The position numbers and the translations under genes are program-made. The notes under the pieces were generated by a model. It ran no database searches. It was not told where the DNA came from and worked only from the letters and a program-made list of their open reading frames with translations. A stretch of DNA of 64,000 bases from Pyrrhoderma lamaoense (lineage: Eukaryota > Basidiomycota > Agaricomycetes > Hymenochaetales > Hymenochaetaceae), in NCBI GenBank assembly GCA_002794735.1, contig NBAZ01000001.1:3472001-3536000 (forward strand). Reading direction: 5' to 3'. Below are positions 58,879 through 64,000 of the stretch, piece by piece; within the stretch, counting starts at the first letter, position 1, and the number at the start of each line of letters is the position of its first letter.

Positions 58879-60841
58879 ATGACCTATGATCCAAAAGGAA
58901 TGCCATTTCGCCGTCTTGGCCCCAGTGGATTGCGTGTACCAGTTTTCTCTCTTGGTGGATGTGAGCAGACTGTCTCTTTTTTTTGAATGATCTTCAAGTA
59001 CTGCTTAGTCGAATACGATGGTATTAAGCACCTTTCGGTTTCACAGGGCTTACTCTAGGTGGTACTGTCCAAGGTGATCCCGTAAAGGTAAGACACAGTT
59101 CCCTATTACTTAGAACGGGCGGATCATATGTTGATATTTTGAGTATCATTCATTAGGAAATCATTAAAGTTGCTTTTGAGAATGGAATCAATATGTTTGA
59201 TACCGCGGAGGGCTATGAAAACGGGAAGTCTGAAGAAGAGATGTATGTGTGGATATTTTTAATTACATCGCACAAGTCGTATTGGCTTACTCACAATATT
59301 ACACGAAAGGGGCCGAGTTATTAAAGAACTTGGGTACAATCGTTCGGAACTTGTCATCTCTACTAAGCTCTTCTGGTACCGCCTAGGAAATAATCCAAAC
59401 AGCACTGGTCTTTCTCGTAAACAGTCAGAGTTCTATGAACTAGTAAACTTTCAAAGTGCTCACTCGAAAATCTATTTATATAGCATCATAGAAGGTACAC
59501 AAGCATCCCTTAAGCGCCTACAAATGGACTATGTAGATGTTATATTTGCCCATAGACCAGATAGGTCAGGTTAGCATATTTAAACCACACCTTCCCGATG
59601 AAGTCGATGTACTGATTCATTAATTTAAAGTTCCCATGGAGGAAGTTGTTAGAGCTTTCAACTATGTTATTGAAAAGGGATGGGTAAGCACATATCTTAT
59701 CATTTTAATATAGTCCCCACTGGAATGGATGATCAATACGAACTTCTAAGGCCTTCTACTGGGCCACATCTGAATGGTCCGCTCGCGAGATAGAAGAAGC
59801 TTATCGTATGTACCTTCCTTTTATGAATACACGTTGCCTTTCAATAACCGACAACTTCCATCAAAATCCCTTATAGATGTTGCGGATAAGTTGAACTTGA
59901 TTCCACCCATCGCAGAACAATGCCAGCACCAGTTAGTACTACTTCATTCTCTCATGGTTTAAGCTTTAAGATACTAACAGAAAAAAACTTCGCATAGCAT
60001 GTTCCACCGTGAGAGGCCAGAGGGAGAATATCGGTGAGCTAAAATCGTTCTCTGGGTGGAGATCATGGAACATGTAGTTTTAATGAGTTTCGCACTATTT
60101 TTAGTCCTCTTTATGCCAAGTACGGAATTGGTACGACCGTATGGTCCCCACTCGCGAGTGGTCTCCTCACCGGGAAGGTACTATCCTGATTTCTTCGTCT
60201 CCGAACATAAACCTTATACTAAATTTATACTGATGCCGATGTCTGTGTTTCATCGCCTTTCTATCGTCGTATAGTACAATGGCGGAAAGATTCCCGAGGG
60301 TTCGCGGTTTGCGAATCACAAGGATTTCTTTAAGGATACTTTGGGAAGCTTTAACGAAGAAGTTGGAAAGCAGAAGTTTGCTAAGATTGATAAGCTCACA
60401 GAGATTGCCCATGGTAAGGAGTTCGACGACTTGCTACTACTTCTGTTTTGTTTTTTTAAACTCGCCCTTCCTTAACCTCAACTGATCTTTTTCCATGCCT
60501 GGGTTTCATAGAACTCGGTTGTGAGATGACGCACCTCGCTTTGGCTTGGGTTGCTGCAAAGCCGAGCACTAGCACAGTCATTCTTGGTGCTACGAAGCCT
60601 GAACAAGTCATAGATAACCTGAAGGCCCTTCCTATCATTCCCAAACTTACACCTGAAATCCTCGATCGTATTGATGCAATCCTAGGTAACAAACCTGCTG
60701 AAGAGGTGAGATACAAAACTCAAGCTATTCTATATACTCTTCAATGCGCTTTGGAAAAGAAGACTTACATATGTAATTTACTTTTTTTAGAACTTGTATG
60801 GTCGTCCTCCGTTGGACAAAACCTTCAAGGCACTTTATTAA
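58879..60841 (+). CDS. aldo-keto reductase AKR2 (Kv-channel beta-subunit type)
   Basis: Thirteen exons traced with consistent phase (58879..58960, 59047..59087, 59157..59242, 59310..59423, 59484..59569, 59631..59683, 59751..59805, 59877..59931, 59998..60033, 60105..60177, 60275..60413, 60512..60705, 60791..60841), 354 residues, the usual length of this family. Tetrad: FDTAEGY (Asp, Tyr), STKLFW (Lys), FAHRPD (His). Also [20 protein letters not shown], and the cofactor-binding [18 protein letters not shown] terminus [14 protein letters not shown] and C terminus [16 protein letters not shown] match AKR1. NADPH-dependent carbonyl reduction is the expected activity; the substrate cannot be told. 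Intact and on the opposite strand to AKR1. Confidence 0.95.
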
Positions 60842-60903
60842 CTGGAAAATATAATCCGTTTTTGTACTAAAATAGTCGTTATTTTGATGTATATACCTTG
60901 TCA

Positions 60904-61160
60904 TTATATCTGTAAGAACTCTGGTAGATTCAGATGTCTGCAAAAATAGGGAGAAGCAAGTTCAGTTAGATCTTTAAACTTGCCGAGCCAATCCGGCATG
61001 TCTTTCAGGATACGAAGCGCTTCATACTTGAAGATAGCGAAGAGCCACACTGGAACTTATAGTATTCGAGTAAGATCGTAGATGGTATAGCCTCGCTTCT
61101 TCGCTTCATGGGCGAGAGAAAGAAGTATTACTTCAAGAAGGCATACATAAAAATATGAGA
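60904..61160 (-). pseudogene. fragment of an unrecognised protein with an in-frame stop
   Basis: The minus strand reads LAHEAKKRGYTIYDLTRIL, a TAA at 61059-61057, then VPVWLFAIFKYEALRILKDM, DWLGKFKDLTELA and a stop at 60906-60904. Both halves share one frame and look like real protein (amphipathic, varied residues), so this may be the worn 3' end of a gene, or an exon whose splice site I misread. No family recognised. Confidence 0.35.
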
Positions 61161-61229
61161 ATTTTTTTCATGTTAAGCGATAATATACTCTAAGCTTGTA
61201 GTCTACGCTCTGCTCCCTGTATATCATCG

Positions 61230-63080
<1,851 letters not shown>

Positions 63081-63380
63081 GTCTTCTATACGCGATGTGC
63101 GCGACGAAACGGGCGAGTCTAGGACGGGATGAGGACGAGTTGTCAATTGCCTGCAAAGAACCAATCGAATTAGAGATGTTTACATTTGCCATTTCGAGTA
63201 CTGGACTCTCACGGAGATTTACTTTTCTGTAAATGGAAGGAATGACTACGCGTTACGTGTTAGAATTCGCACTAATCATCAGCGCGCTAGACTAAGCCTT
63301 CCGCTAGCACTCATTACTGACTACTAACTATACATGGTCCTGCTCATCCTCGAATTTGTTGGTAGACATTGACAAAAAAA
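63081..63380. promoter_or_regulatory. divergent promoter region, complex I 49 kDa / MRH gene
   Basis: Only 300 bp separate two divergent starts, so the promoter is probably shared. No TATA box is obvious. Confidence 0.5.
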
Positions 63381-64000
63381 ATGAAGAGGTATTTGCTCGC
63401 CATGCTGACCGCATCGGCGACAATGGTGATAGCAGACGACGAGCAAGCTCCATGCACGGCGCGTGATAATGGTTTAAACTATGATCTTAGTCCGCTTTCT
63501 GCAAGGTGAGCACGCGTACTTTTTTTTATCCCAGCCATTCCACGGTACACGGTAGCTAATAATCTGCTGCTCGGTTTTCCCGCTGTTGTCATTGCTAGCT
63601 CAGATTATGTACTCACTTCTTACTCTGGTCGTAACTTCTCATTGAATATTTGCGCCCCGGTTGTCGGTGAACCATGGAATCTTCCCATTGAACCAAAAGA
63701 TATTGGAGGATTCACTCGACTAGCTCATGGTGACATCTCGATAGGGTAACGAATCATGACACCCTCTAGTGTTATACATCTAGACAACTAATGCTATATG
63801 TGCATACAGCAAGCCAAGTACGTCCATAGTAATTCGCGACGGGACTCCATATCTGCTCTTGGAGGAGGGATCCAGTTGTCCTCAAAATGACAACATGAAA
63901 GCATCTACTGCTATTCGCTTTGTCTGCGATATCCCTTCTGAACAAGGTCTCTTGCGTGCTTCGTATAAATCCTATTTTTCATCTTGACGTTTGATTGGCA
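63381..64000 (+). CDS. MRH-domain (mannose-6-phosphate receptor-like) protein, 5' part
   Basis: Exons 63381..63505, 63599..63745 and 63810..~63946; the gene continues past the window. The start MKRYLLAMLTASATMVIAD is a signal peptide. Then CTARDNGLNYDLSPLS, SDYVLTSYSGRNFSLNICAPVVGEPW, HGDISIGKPSTSIVIRDG, SCPQNDNMKASTAIRFVCD. The spaced Cys residues and YDLSPLS, FSLNIC and IRFVCD blocks are those of the MRH fold used by sorting receptors of the MRL1/cation-dependent type and by ATG27. The transmembrane part that would separate these lies outside the window. Expected site: Golgi/endosome membranes. Confidence 0.72.

Overview
The window looks like nuclear DNA of a filamentous basidiomycete, probably an Agaricomycete. 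The signs are intron-dense genes with short introns (39-80 nt mostly), a Kre9/Knh1-type GPI-anchored wall protein, a FAS1 protein, and orthologues of ATP23, beta-COP, NIF3 and the complex I 49 kDa subunit. I do not commit to a genus. No tRNA, rRNA, CRISPR or prokaryotic feature was found.

Layout. From 0.5 to 10.4 kb lie four divergent protein tyrosine phosphatases (PTP1-PTP4), all on the minus strand, followed by a small heat-shock protein (HSP20-1, minus). A 913-bp foldback element with ~343-bp inverted repeats sits in the 5' coding part of PTP3. From 11.5 to 34.8 kb is a gene desert, whose 17.8-30.3 kb part is an unusual block of microsatellites and purine/pyrimidine tracts. From 34.8 to 39.3 kb is a long, mostly disordered protein with a TPX2-like C terminus. 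After another empty stretch, 43-64 kb is gene-dense: ATP23, a Kre9-like wall protein, HSP20-2, an aldo-keto reductase (AKR1, minus), a FAS1 protein, PTP5, beta-COP, NIF3 (minus), a second aldo-keto reductase (AKR2, plus), the 49 kDa subunit of complex I (minus), and the 5' part of an MRH-domain (mannose-6-phosphate receptor-like) gene running off the end.

Connections. Three families are duplicated locally: PTP (five), HSP20 (two) and AKR (two). HSP20 followed downstream by a PTP in the same orientation occurs twice, on opposite strands, which suggests an inverted segmental duplication. Both HSP20 genes have recognisable heat-shock elements and TATA boxes. The right-hand genes are ordinary housekeeping genes.

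Quality warning. Seven reading frames break at places where exactly one base appears to be missing. Six are clear (PTP1, HSP20-2, FAS1, PTP5, beta-COP and one site in the TPX2-like gene); the seventh, also in the TPX2-like gene, is a candidate only. The defect also hits the essential beta-COP gene, so consensus errors are more likely than true pseudogenes. The most interesting biology is the PTP cluster: a divergent catalytic core, non-canonical residues in some members, and a low-complexity tail that is better conserved between PTP1 and PTP2 than the N-terminal half of their catalytic domain.
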